This document shows, piece after piece, positions 13,201-27,800 of a stretch of DNA of 64,000 bases. The stretch lies in NCBI GenBank assembly GCA_964006375.1, contig OZ023266.1, forward strand, positions 19,104,590-19,168,589, read 5' to 3'. How positions within the stretch are numbered: position 1 is the stretch's first letter; every line of letters starts with the position of its first letter. A program made the position numbers and the translations under genes. The notes beneath the pieces are model-generated. The model saw only the letters and a program-made list of their open reading frames with translations. It was not told where the DNA came from and ran no database searches. This DNA is from Tillus elongatus. Taxonomy: Eukaryota; Arthropoda; Insecta; Coleoptera; Cleridae.

Positions 13201-16200
13201 TCATCACTTTATAGACAACTGAAAGAAGAGAAATAGGCGTGTAGTTGCTAGGAAGCGCTTTGGATCCTTTCTTGAGGACGGGCTGTAGTCGAGCAGTTTT
13301 CCAGTTACTAGGGAATATGCCTCTATTGTAAGATGTCTGAAATAGACGAGTCAGGACAGGAGCAAGTTCTGATGCACATTTTTTGAGAACAATTGCTGGG
13401 ATATCGTCAAGGCCAGAGGCTTTCCTGGTATTAAGAGAAGAGAGCATCTTTCGTGCCTTTTTAGTTTTGAAAATTATATCCGTCATTTTATGCGTGACAT
13501 TGGGGACTGTTGGTGGTTGAACATTTGGAGGTGGGTTGAGAGTAGAATTGCCAGCGAACGAGGCAAAAAGTTCAGCTCTGCCCAGGGCGGTAGAAACAAT
13601 TTCATCCCCTGAAACAAGAGGTGGGAACGTGCTCTTGCAAAAATTATTCCCAATAGATTTAACAAGAGTCCAGATGGGTTTGCTGCCATTGGAGCTTGAG
13701 TGGACTTTGTTTTTGATGTGGTTATTAAACGAGTTTTTTGCCTCAGAAAGAATGCGAACATAGCGGTTTCCTGCGTCGTTAAATGCTTGACGGTTTTCTT
13801 GACTGGGATGATGTAGAAGCATTTTGTGAGCTTTGACCTTTTAAAGTCTGGCCTTGTCACAGGATTTAGAGAACCAGAGCTTTTGAGTGGCTGAAGAGGT
13901 TTTGTGTACGTGAAATAAATGATTCCATGCGAGCTTGGATAGTTTCGGTGAGGTTTTGTGAGATATTAGAGAGGTCAGGATGAGAGAAGCAGACAGATGC
14001 CCATAGAAATGGCATAGGAAAAGTAATCCCGTATTTCGTCCCAGTTCGCGGAGTTGTAGTGCCAAATGATACGTGGGTATGGTGACTGTGTGACCTCGGG
14101 CTGCATTGCGCAGGAAACAGTGACCCTGCCGTGGTCTGAGCGACCAAGGGGGGCAGTGACTAATGTCTTATAGCTTTCAGGTTTTGTAGTACGAAGGAGA
14201 TCCAAGGGATTTGAGCTGTGTTGGGATGCGAGGAAAGTAAGTTGCTGAACCATATTGGCTAAAGAATTGCTGACTGTGAAGGCCTCCGCTGCTCTCCCGT
14301 TGCACTGTAGAAATGCTTTATGTTGCAATATAGGGTCTGCTTTGTATATAATCTGAATAAATAAATAAAAATCAAAAATAAAATAAAAAGAGCAAGACAA
14401 TGCTAATCCGATCCTATTTGTGTAGGTTTTTCTTTAAATAAAAAATTAAATACTGTAAATAAAAAGAATGTGACTTCCCACATTCCATTTATTGGTGTTG
14501 AAAAGGGAATATTCATTATTAACATATTGTATTTAACTATTGACTAATCATAGGAGTTACTGTTTTGGGTATACTTTGTCGTTAGTTTGTGGTAGTAGTA
14601 GTAGTAGTAGCAGTGGCGGGGAGGCCAACGCCAAGCAAGTAGGCCACAGTGGGCCTCTTTTGCCAACCACAGCAACCCAGCAACCATGCTCTACTCTTCC
14701 TCGGTTCCGTCGCCAAACCACCTCGACCTCGAAATGAAAGCCATGACGGTCTTCAATTAGACGGTACTTACCTGGTTCCTCTGCAGAGTCCTCGATCCAA
14801 ACAAATCTGCTCGAAGACTCACAAAAGCCTCGCATTCACACAGGTAGTGGTAAGACGTTTCTTCATCCTCGCCGCATTCCTGGCAAATGGGATCTCTCTC
14901 TACCCCTATCAATGTGAGGTGTCTTCTAAGGGCGCAGTGGCCTGTTAGCACCCCAAGGATGCGGCGAAGCGTAGGTCGACTCCTACCAAGTAGCCAGACA
15001 GCTTTATCTCTGTCCGGCCCCTCCACGAAGTCCCTCGCCTGCCTACAGCCACCAACCGACCCCCAGTGCTTCTCCATTGCTTCCTCTGTCCACCTGTCTA
15101 AGGCGACAGAGACCGTCTTCCTACTTATGCCTATCGGATGCTCCGGGCCACAGAACAGCCGCTGGGAACCAAGCCTAGCGAGATTATTCGCCACCTCATT
15201 CCCCGCTATGCCACAGTGGTCCGGAACGCACACCAGTTGCACCTCCTTTGTCCTGGCTAGTCCTTTGAGGGTGTCAGCGCACTCCTGAACCAGTGTTGAC
15301 CTGATTCTGGCCGCGCAGACTGCCCGGAGGACCGCCTGGCTATCCGAGCAAATGTACACACATTTCTCGGGGCTCCTACTCATTAGTTTGTGGTAAATAA
15401 GAAATCTGTACAGTAGCTATGCCAAATAGTCAATGTTCGTTGAAGGGGCGAAGCGTAACAGATCGGTATACGGTAATCTGTACCAGGTAAATTAGATACT
15501 TCATATTGGTATCTGGTCTATGGAATCTACAAACCCTTAATGATTACCTGTAACAAATACATTGTAACGAGTAGTGAATCCGAAAGTAACGATTACATAC
15601 GAGTATTGAAAAGTAATGACGATGCCCATCACTAGCAGACACTTGATTCAATATTCTGTTGTTAGCGATCAACCAAATATCAAAATAAAAGCTCTCTGAT
15701 GCCGTACAACGTAAAATCAGTTGCAAAGAAGAAACCAAGCATTTGTGAAACCAGAAAAAAAGTCTCTACTTCTGCATTTATGAGCAAAGAATTACTATAT
15801 TACATATGTTTATATTAAGCAAAGTTTAGATAAACAATAAATATCTAAATGAAAATATTTTCTGACCTGCAACGCAGAATTCTTTGCTGAAGACGTACTT
15901 TCTGAAATAGTGCAATTTGTCTCATCTGAACTTCTATATTTCTCCTTTCGTTTCTCATTCTCTCTGTTTTTATGTTTTTTCTTATGGTGTGGATATGGCA
16001 CTTTCACTCGAATCTCTTCCAGTTTCTGTGGACTCCGTTGTTTTTGTTTGTGTTTCTTTGGCTTTTCATATTCAAACGTTAACATATATGCTACACCATT
16101 TTTATTTTTTTCTACATTTTTCAATTTACTTTTGCAGTATCTACAACATTTCGACGAGTGCTTGCTTTTGATGGCAGGGCATGTGCAAGAGTTTTCTAAC

Positions 16201-19200
16201 TGCTCCATACAAGTCAATTCATCAACGGTTCTTTTGATTTCTTGAAATGTTGATGTCTGTACTAATGTATAACACCTGCATATGTGTTGAGGATTGTTGA
16301 AAGATGTCCAAGGTGTTCTTTGATTGACTCTGAAGCAAGGATGGCATAAGGGCTTAGCGTCATTGTTCAGTTTATTACGTAATTCTTCAAATTTTCGAGA
16401 AGGTGCTTTCTTTTGTTTACAGCAAACACATTCGACGAACGATTCAGATGATGGTGACTCAGTTTCTGAAAATTCAGTAGTTGTTTCTGTACAGGTACAA
16501 CTTTCTGTAATAGACAAAGCATGTTAAAATTACTGACAAATTAACTTAATATCCTACTTCCGAAAATACTACCAAATCATAGTGAAAAACAGAATACGGG
16601 CTGAGACTTACTTAGATAAAGTTCAGTTTATATTTAAACATGAGAGAGTTGATATCGCCTTTTACGCTATAATTATTATTATTATTACTAATTCAAATTA
16701 TGCAGTATATTTATGCAATAAGTCAAAGACCTATGCTGTACAGGGTGGCTCAAATTCGAGCCTCATCATTGGGATCTCGGAAACTGTAAGAGATACAAAG
16801 TAGGTTAAATTATGGCAAAGTTGCGTAATTTGATGTTTAGCAAAATGCAGTTTAGAAAATTAGAAATTCCCGAATACTTCCGGTGATAATCGGAAAAAAC
16901 CAAAATTCATAAAATCTGTTTCATTTTTTTCTGGCGTTATTTGAAAAGATATAACAAAATGAATCACACTTCATCAAGGTCACTTTTCCTATCCTACAAG
17001 ATGGAATTTTCAAATTTGAAATCCGATGTTTCGTCTTTCAGAAACCATCAACTCCATTTTTTCAAATACGGCCCTGGATTTTTTATTTCATATTTTGTTA
17101 CCTTTGGACTACCTCAAAACAATGCCTCATCACAACTTTTGAATTTAAAACGTTTTGATAACAAAGAAAATGACATTTTCAGTATTTCCTGAAAATATTT
17201 AATACGACTCTGCTTTTGAAAAAATATATTTCTTCAATAATATAATTTGATTAGGTAGGTAAAGATGAACCCGAATTTATGACTATGTGTCAAATATTTT
17301 AAGTTCAATCCAATGCAATGCAATGACATGTCTGTTCGTTCATCTCAGCGACTTTAATATTCAGAAATATCAAGCTTACTTGTCATAATATGACAATAGA
17401 ACTTTTGACAATTTAACTTTCAAAATAAACATTAAGAGAGCAAAAATGGTGTTTTCCAATTTCGAGAAACGTCATATGCTTCGGATTTATTATAGTAATA
17501 ACAGAAACTCGCACATTTCATGTGAACAGTATTTAGAGCAATACCCCGAGCGTCTACAACCCCATTATTCATATTTTAACAATTTGGACAGACATTTAGG
17601 TCTCTTTGGTAGTTTTGGTAAACCTAGAAATTCGTACGGCCAACGAATGGAAGCTGAAGATGAAGAAGCTGTTTTAAATGCTGTAAGTATCGTCATAAAT
17701 AATAATAATAATAATAATAATATTTATTGTGGCAAAAATTACACAGCCTTGTCAAACAAATACCAAATATAAGATTATAGAACTAAAATTGTGAAATAAA
17801 CATCAAAAACAAACAAAAATACAAAATACAAAAGAAACAAATTTACACATATAAAAAAAAATGGCATCTTATGTTGTCTCTAGTGGCTCTACTCTATCCA
17901 CTCAATGTCCATATTGAGGTATTCACTTAAAGAATAAAATGCATACTTCATAAGAGTGTTTTTCACATTTCTCCTAAATTCTCGCTTATGTTTTGATCTT
18001 ATATTCTGGGGGATTTTATTGAAGAACTTGACACCCCAGCAATTCACCCCGGTTTCAGCTCTTTTTATTCTATAAGGAATGGATATGTTCTGTCTGCCTC
18101 GGGTACCATATTCGTGGTAATCACCGTTTTGGTTGTAGTCCTCTTGATGTTGGTAAGTATATAAGACACTTTCCAAAATATATGCTGAAAAGATGGTCAG
18201 TATGCCTGTCTTCGTGAATAAGGTTCTACAACTTGTACGTCTGTCTACTGAACAGATTATTCTTACTGCAGCTTTCTGTTGCAGAAATATTTCAGACACT
18301 CCAGGGCTACTCCCCCATATTAGGATACCATAGGTAGCCCTACTTTGGAAACATGCATGATAAGCTGTCAACACTGTCTGGTAATTACTGATGTTCATCA
18401 GACGCCTCAACAGATACAGACACGACGCCAATGTGCCCTGGAGCTTTTCAATGTGCATTGACCAGCGAAAATCTGATTGTATATATACACCAAGAAATTT
18501 CACAGATTGTTTTTGTCTTGGTTGCGTTTGGTGGGAGCTGATATTCAAGACTTTTGTTTTGTTTACATTGAGTTTCAGTTTATTATTTCTAAACCATTCT
18601 CCTGCTTCCGACATTGTGATATTTCTTCTCTCATTAAGTTCAGCTTCATTTCTGCCAATGTTTACAAATGAGGTATCGTCTGCATAGAGAGAAACTGCAT
18701 CAGACGAAACGTTCTCTGGAAGATCATTTGTGTATATAATGAATAGGAGAGGCCCTAGCAGCGAACCTTGAGGTATACCGCATGTTTGTGTCTGCCAACT
18801 CGAGTACTGTCCATTTAGCTTCACTCTTTGGTATCGGTTGGTAAGGTATGACTTAAAGAGCCTCAGTGGCAAACCCCTAATGCCATAGTGTTCCAATTTG
18901 GTTAGTAATATCTCATGTGATACTGTGTCAAATGCCTTATGTAAATCACAATATATGCATTGTGCCATATTGCCAGAGTCCAGCGCCTCACTTAATTTAT
19001 TTGTTGTGTTTACCAGCGCAGTGACTGTTGATTTACCTCTTCGAAAGCCATGAAGCTCCTCACTGAGAAAACCTTTTGCTTCTAAATATTCTTCAAGCTG
19101 TTGCTTTATTACGTACTCAAATATTTTTGAAAGTGCTGGTGAAATGGAAATAGGTCTAAAGCTATCCAAAGAGGCAACATTGCCACCCTTATATGCCATA

Positions 19201-21824
19201 CTTACGTCTGCTTTCTTAAGTTCCTCTGGAAGCAGGCCAGCCTGCAAACATTCATTTACTAAAGCTGTTATTGGATCTAGTATGCTGTAAATAACTATTT
19301 TTAAAAATTTTACATTTATTCCATAACAGTCTGCTTTCAAGGCACATACCACTCTCCAAACCTCCAGCAACGTCACCTCCCGCAGATAAAATGAATTCAT
19401 TGTATTAATAACTTTGGTCTTAATATATGTTCGTGGTACTATATTATTTCCGTTTATTTGTTGAAAAATATTTTTACTTATATTAGCAAAATAACTATTA
19501 CATGCTTCTGGTGTTAATGAAGGTAACTGTTTACGTTTTTCTTGTGTTTCACCCTTTATAATCTTCCATGCAGCTTTTTGCTTGTCTTCCGCTTGCTGAA
19601 TAGCCATGGCAACCCCTTCAGCCTTTGCCGCTCGAACTTTGTCGCGATAGCAGTCTCGGTAGGTTTGGTATGCCATTAATGACTCATTATCTCTTTTCAC
19701 CAACCATATTGTGTAGAGTGCATCCAGCCCGTTTTTATGACATTTCAATTCATTGGTATACCAGTTTACCTTAGTGTTTGAGTTTTTATCCTAGATTTTC
19801 TTTCGGGAAAATATTCGTTGTAGCACATAAGGAAGAACTCATGAAATCTGGAGAAATTTGTCTGCGGATGACCGTTGACAAAGTAGGCCTCCCAGTCAAC
19901 AGAACACATATGACACGCAAACCGTTTTAAGTTTTCTTCAGTAAAGTATCTTTTGTGTGTTTCTGTAAAACTTTGTCTGATAACCTTTTTTTTGTAGGTA
20001 AGCACCTGTCGTCCAAGATGGTCAGAGATGTGTAAATTTAGTGTTTCAGTTTTTATGTGCTGCTTTGAGATATCTGTAAATATATTATCCAAGCATTTGG
20101 AACTAGTACTTGTAAAATGTGTTGGTTCTTCAAATAAATGAGAAATATTAAAAGACTGAAGCATTTTGAGGAGTTTCTTTTTTGATGATGAATTATCCGT
20201 GTGTCCAAAATCTATGCAATCTTTTATTACTATAATATTTTGCGATAACATGTCAAAGATATTTCACCAAAACGTTTTGTTAAAGGTTACGGAAAATCCT
20301 CGTGGTTCAACATGGCAATTTGCTTCAGAACTGAATATGACTAGAAGCCGAATTCAGAGGGTTTTCAAAAAACATAAGTATCATCCCTATAAACTTAATG
20401 TTTGCCAGGAACTAAGACCAGGAGACAGGGAGAGAAGGCTTGAATTCTGCAATTGGCTTGATGGAAAAATGCAACAAGATGATGATTTCTTAAAGAAAAT
20501 CATCTGGACAGATGAATGTAATTTTTCCACAAGCAGCCTTTTTAACAGAAACAATGAGCATTATTATGCAGTAGAAAAACCGTACTAAAATCGGCAAGTT
20601 CGAAGACAGGGACGAAAATCATTCAATGTTTGGGTTGGAATGTATCGAACCAAAATCTTAGCGTCAATTATTTATGATGGAAACTTAAATACTGAACGGT
20701 ATCTTAATTAAATCCATAATTATATATTCGATGCGCTTGTAGATGAGCCATTGAATATGCTACGGCAGCTGTAGTGGCAACAGGATGGTGCACCACCCCA
20801 TAATAGAAGGGCAGTAACCGAGTTTCTCAATGAAACATTTCCCAATCAATGGATTGGAAACCAAGGAGTGGTGCGCTGGCCTGCCAGAAGTCCTGATTTG
20901 TCCCCACTGGATTATTTTTTATGGGGATTCTTGAAAAATCGCTTATTCAAGGAAACTTTTCCGAATGATATAAACATTTTGCACCAAAAGTTAGTGGATA
21001 AGTTCGTTAGCCAGGAAAATCGAACCAGGTTTTCCGGGAAAAAATTATGTTTTCTTTCGGAAAAAAAAATTCTCTCAAAAAATAGAAAAGCTATGGTAAC
21101 CAAATTTGGTACGTAAGTTTACGATATTAAAAGGCAACTATATAACAAAATTTATATTTCTATGTTAAAAGAAAAAAAAGTTATAAAAAATTTTTTGGTG
21201 CCCGATCATTTCTATGAAAATTCACTAAAATAACGCACTTGCTGCGTCCAGACTTTTTAAAATTCAAAAGTCGCGGTCTCCTCATTGATGAATTTTAGCT
21301 AAAAATTAAACTATAGACCGTTTTACCAAAAAGAACTAAAACTACTGCCAAAGCATCAGAATCATTGAATTTTCTGGAAATATTTTAGTAAAAGAAAGGA
21401 CAATGACAGTTGAAGCTGAAACTTAAGGTTTTGCAAAGCACTCCTCTTGCGACATTTTCTTTACATAAGCCGTATTTGTGTCAGGTTCTTTGCCCAAATG
21501 TTGCCAATTTCGACGTTTCAAATCGTGACTTTGACATTTTGAGGAAAACCTCAATTTTTTTCTCTAATGCTTATAACTTTTTTGTCTTTAAACTTACAGA
21601 CCTACATTTTGGTACATGGTTTACCCTTTATAATGCAAACACAGGTGCCAAATTGGTTGGCCTTGCTTTGTTATTTCCAGAGATATAATTTTTTCCGAAA
21701 CAAAACGCAAAATTTTCTGGGAAAACCTGGGCCGATTTTCCTGACTAACGAACAGCCACTTGCAAAAGATAGGCACGTACCAAATTTAATCAAAATCGGC
21801 CCATTATTTTTTGAGTTATCGGTG

Positions 21825-21890
<66 letters not shown>

Positions 21891-24800
21891 ATATAAAAAT
21901 TGAAATTAACCCTGGATATGGGTTCTAGGGGGCCTAGTTCGCGCTCATTTCAAGAACATTTTCAACATTCAAAAGTCCGGATCTCCTCATTCATTAATTT
22001 TTTAAAGAAAATTTACTAAAGGGACAAGCTAAAAATGAAAGACAAGGATAAAATATGAAGCGACAACAGAGTATAACCCAAATGGCAAAAAAATATATAC
22101 TTAAAAAAAATTGAGAAATCTTATTTTAAACTGAAATTTGTGTTTCAATGAATAATACATCCACTTAAAAAATCCAGGGTTGCCAAATAATATCAAATTA
22201 ATTATAAGTATAAACTATTTAAAAAGTCTCTAATACCACTAATGAATTAACTAAATAGTTAAGGACCTACCTATGAGCCTTGTGGGATACCAGTGTAAAT
22301 TTTTATTTTATTTGTTCAAAATCGTCTTTAAAAACTAAAACTTATAACTAGCATTATACCTAACATCATAAAATAACTTTACCTTCATTTATTTGTTCTA
22401 GTTCTGGCTCTGGCCCGCATTCACAATCATCAACTTCTTCAGCCGAGTTCTGGCAGGTTTCATCATTACACTCGCATTCACACTGGACACCCCTATTATC
22501 ACAGTCACACTTTATCTGTGTTTTTGTGCTTTGAAGTTTGCCACCTGATTGTGCAAATTTAGAATGCTTAAGATTGGGCGTTGTTTGAGTGTCAACGTGA
22601 CAGTAATTACGTTCAGACTGTAAATTTTTATCTGTGCATACAAACACAGTTTGCTGATCCTCATTTTTACAAACACAACCTTCAGTTTGTAGTTGTTCTG
22701 AACTACAAACGCATGAAAATTGCATTTTCTGACTTTTATACTCTTTGATTTCAGTTTGGATGGGCATGTCACATTGACAATTTAAGATTCCGCAACCACA
22801 ATTAGCGTCCTGCCGTTCAGGCTGCGTTTGAACCGCACAATTGCAAATTGGACAAACTATTGCAGTTTGTTCTTGATTTTCGCACACACAATGAGTAGTT
22901 TGTTGTTCTTTTGAATCGCAAACACACTTGGATTGTATTTTTTGACTTTTCACTGCATTTTGTTTAGTTTGCGCTGACATGTCACACAAACAAGACACGT
23001 TACCACACATACATTTCGCATCTTTCTTCTCTTGTTGTGCTTGAACTTCAGCACACTCGCAATTTTGTAAGCCGCAGTCACATTGAATTGCTGAGTTACA
23101 TTTGCACAGTTTCTGGATACTTTTATTTGTGGACATGCATTTATGGGTTGAGGTTTGAGAATCACATAAACAAAGTTCTGGATTAATCGGTGATGTACTT
23201 TTGTTTGTACATTTGCAATTTTGATTGCCACAGTTACATTGAACTGCAGAGTTACATTTGCAGACCTTATCAATACCTTTGTTTGTAGACGTGCATATAT
23301 GGGTTGAGGTTTGAGAATCACATAAACATGCTTCTCGATTAATTAGCGATGCTGATTTGGTGGAGGTACTTTTGTTTGTGCATCTGCAATTTTGATTGCC
23401 GCAATCACACTGAACCGCTGAGTCACATTTACACAGCTTCTCGACATCTTTATTTGTAGATGTAGAATTATTGGTCGATATTAGCGATGCTGATCTGGTG
23501 GCGGTACTTTTGTTTGTGCATTTGCAATTTTGATTGCCACAATCACACTGAACTGCTGAGTCGCATTTCCACAGCTTCTCGATATTTTTATTTGTAAACT
23601 TATCGGTTGAGCTCTGAGAATCACATACACAAACTTCTGGATTAAACCTGACATTTTTCGGTGATTCCGGTCTCGTAAATGTATTTTTGCTTGTACGAAC
23701 CACTTTTTCTGGTACTGGATCTATACAGACTTTGAAAGTTTCAGATTTTTGTAACTTTGGGCAAGGTTTTCTTAATTTATCTTCCTCTGAGGATGAACAA
23801 ACTTCTGCAGAACTTGAACTAGTGACTTGTTTTCTGGTATTGTTCTTATCTAAGCAATTACATTTACCACCAGTTACTTGCTTTGCCTTCCTTAATGCGT
23901 CCTCTATTTTTTTAACTAGTGACACTCCTTGATTTGTAGGGAGTTCCAGGCTACAACGAACACATGGAGATGTTTCTACAAAAGAAAGAATTTTAACATT
24001 AATGCATATGCCTTGGGTATTTAATATAATTCTGAGTATATAAATGATTGAAAAGAATATTTTAAGAAGCTATATAGAAGCAGCAAGAGTATTCAACCAT
24101 ATCTTTTTAATTTATTAATTATCAATTACAGGTACACCCTATTCAGTGGCGGCTCGTCAGGTGACGCAGGTGAAGCGCTGCTTCCCCTATGTTTTTCGGT
24201 AAAGCTAAACTTTTTTATTCAAAATCTACCATAATTTTAATTTTTTTCGCTCTCTCTCAAATTCACTAGGTACAACCACATAAGAATGTCTAGTACGTTG
24301 TGCTGCAGTTGATAATGTACACTTAGCCGCAAAAATAATGCACAACCAAAAATTATGCTCAATTTCAAAGTTGATTTTCTTGCAAACCAATAAATCGATT
24401 TCGATAAATTTTTTTATGAACTGTAGCTTTTTTCTTTGGTAATTGCACTGTGAAGAACTTTTTATTCAGATTTCAGTTTAAGGCTTATACAGGGTGCAAA
24501 AATGAGAATCGTTTTTTTACGTTAAATTTGAGACACCCTGTAGGGACCATTAGCCACAACAACGGATGCATAATGAAATCATACTGTAGCCTCATGTTTT
24601 CTGAACATTTTGTTTTTTAAATTTCTTTGATATCTGCAGTATCAAATAAAATAAACAGTTTTATACCAGAACATGTTTCTTTTACATTAAAATCACATTT
24701 TGACAACATTAAACTAGGAATAACACTAACAATAATTAATAATACATAGCAAAAGAAGTACATTAGTAGCGTGTGTTTCCACCTCTACTTCTAATAACTG

Positions 24801-27800
24801 CTTCACATCGCCGAGGCATACTTGATATTAAATTGGATATATAATTTTGGTCAAGTCCATTCCAAATATCGGTAACCATTATTTCGACATCTTGCAGGTT
24901 GGCAGGAGGGGGTTGATGCTGTATAAGTGCCCTACCATAAGTGCTCAATAGGATTCATATCGGGACTATGCAGTAGCCTATTAACAGTTCGAATATTTAC
25001 TTCATGTAAATATTCATTGACGATCCGTGCTACATGAGGTCTTGCGTTATCGTGCATTAGTAAAAAATTATTTCCAATGTATGGAGTGAAAGGCACAACG
25101 TGCTCAGACAAAACCTCATTGATATATCTTTCGCTATTTAAAGCACCCCCATGTAAAGGTACGATATCTGTTCGTGCTGTGGAGGAAATTCCAGCCCAAA
25201 ACATCACAGAGTCTCCATTAAATGAAGTTGTTTCACGTATGTTGCACTGTGCATAACGCTCACCTGGCCGGCGGATAACTCTTAGACGTCTATTGGAGCT
25301 ATATAGACAAAACCTAAATTCGTCTGTAAATAGAATGTGTTCCCAGTCCTCAATAGTCCAGTTTACATGCTCTCTGGCGAATTGCAGTCTAGCTCTGCGG
25401 TGGTCTGCATTTAATCCAGGGCCTGTCGCTGGAACTCTGACATGTAAATTGTGTTCAGAAAGACGTCTCCTCACAGTATCAATGCTTCGTTGAATATTAT
25501 GAACTGCACTGAGTTGTGTCAAAAGTTTCCTTGATGTGGTGAAACGTTCTCTTAAAGCACGCAGTCTAATATAGCGATCTTGAACAATGGTAGTTACCCG
25601 AGGTCTGCCTTGTCGTGGACGTATGTCATAGTCATTAGTTTCCCTGAAGCATTGGACAACATGAGAAATTGTTGTATGTGCAACTCCTAATCTCAAACCA
25701 ATAGTGTTGTAGCTTGCTTCTTCATTATGTAACGTCACTGCTTGAACACATTCATCACGAGTCATATTCCTTCTAACACGTTTCATTTTCACGAAAGAAC
25801 AATAGATCACAAATTATGAACTTAATTATATAGTTTAAGACGATAGGTACATAAATAAATAAAGGAATTGTCAAACTGACATTTGCTGATATTGTTTGTT
25901 TATTATAGACTAATGTGTATATTAAACCAAATAAGTATTCAGTAAAACTGTGATTAATGAAGAAAAACATGTACCGGTATAAAAGTGTGTATTTTCTTTG
26001 ATATTGCAGATAGCAGAGAAATTTAAAAAACAAAATGTTCAGAAAACATGAGGCTACAGTATGATTTCATTATGCATCCGTTGTTGTGGTTAATGGTCCC
26101 TACAGGGTATCTCAAATTTAACGTAAAAAAAACTATTCTCCTTTTTGCACCCTGTGTAAGCCTTAAACTGAAACCTGAATAAAAAGTTCTTCACAGTGCA
26201 ATTACCAAAGAAAAAACCTACAGTTCAAAAAAAATGATCGAAATCGATTTATCAGTTCACGAGAAAATCAACTTTGAAATTGAGCATAACTTTTGGTTGT
26301 GCGTTATTTTTGCGTCTAAGTGTATTTTATGGTACACAGCATATTACGTGTTGCAGATCACAGACTATCACAGAGCAACGAGCAACTGAGGACTGAACTG
26401 ACCCAAAATCACGTATATACAAATGCTGCGTTGATTCCTTATCGCTCACATGCGATGGTTGTCATGGCAACGGCACACGTGCTGTTAAGTTGGTGTTTAT
26501 TATGGCAAAAAAAGTGATGCAGAGTGCTGAGCCTGCTTCAAATCTTAGTTTCCGTTGTCTATTTAGATTTAGTCGGATCGTCATACAAGTATTTTTACTA
26601 TGTTACCATTAAATGATCCGGTATGTGTCACATTTACAGACTTTGAAAAGCTGGATTTTCCACGTTTCTTTTTGGTAAGTGGAACTGATTTGTTTATTAT
26701 CACCTCTAAAAGAATAATTTCAAAATAATGAAATATTGGATACAAAATTTCAAGTTATAAAAAAAGAGAAGTGTCTTGAATTTGAATAAAAAATATGCTT
26801 GTAGCTCGTCCCACTATAAACAGATTTTCATAATACTTACCGTATTATATTACCGTGCGCGTGCATGTACAGTGTGACAAAAATAAGGTAAATAATAATA
26901 AATTTATTGATTTATGTCCTCTCATTGAGTATCCGTGGTCATTATTCCGAAAATTATTCCTTGTGAAAGTCTATATTTTTTTACAAATTGATTTTTCATT
27001 TAAATACTGAAGTGCCACAAGAACGTGTGACCTTGAAAATTGAAAAAAATTTCAACTGCGGAGCAAAGGGGGCCTTCGGATATCCACTGGATACTGTCAA
27101 ATCAAAAAGTTTACTTTATTATTATTTTTTAAATAAGGTTTGTTTGTGAATGAGACTGAGGACGAGCGATCGCAGCAGTGCGCATGTGTGGCTGCTCCCA
27201 GCATTCTTTGCACGTGTTTAGACTCCATTTGCAGCCGTATCATCTATCTGTTTGCTGACCCGTAGAAATTTCTAATGTTTGAGAAAATGGAGTTGTCCGT
27301 TGGCTGTGAGATACGATATGTAATTTGATTCTTGAGTGCAGCAGAAATTCACCGTCTGATTCGTGAAATTTACGGTGATAATGCTGTGAGTGACAGTAAA
27401 GTTGGAAAGTTGTTAAGAATGTTCAAGGACGGACGGTTAATGTGCATGATAAGCCACACCCTAGGCGACCTTCTCTGATTTCTAAAGATTTGGTTCGTGA
27501 TGTGGACGACAAAATTCGAGAGGACCAACAATGCACGATTTCAAAGTTATCAATTGATTTTGCACAGGTTTCAGGGTTAGTTTTGTACAACATTGTTTCG
27601 GGGAAACAGAATTATTGAAAACTTTCTTGTCGGTGGGTTCCAAGACTGCTTTCTGACGATCCTAAAACAAAAAGATTGGCCCGTGCCTTATCGTTTTTGA
27701 CTCGATACGATCAGGAAGGAGATACATTTCTGGACTACATCGTTACAGGAGATGAGACTTTGGTGTCTCACATGATACCTGAGTCAAAGCAACAGTCAAT

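Noticed and set aside
15910..16245. Plus-strand frames rich in Phe/Leu/Cys that look like membrane proteins
   Set aside because: They are antisense to the Lys/Glu/Cys-rich Alms1-like exon 4; the hydrophobic look comes from reading Lys and Glu codons backwards.
17446..17772. Plus-strand 108-codon frame as a small host gene
   Set aside because: It is the DNA-binding start of a transposase that ends in LINE tail sequence (poly-Asn from AAT repeats).
23925..23975. GTG-initiated frame at 23925 as an independent gene start
   Set aside because: The frame continues upstream without stops to a good acceptor at 23976 and the phase matches the previous exon.
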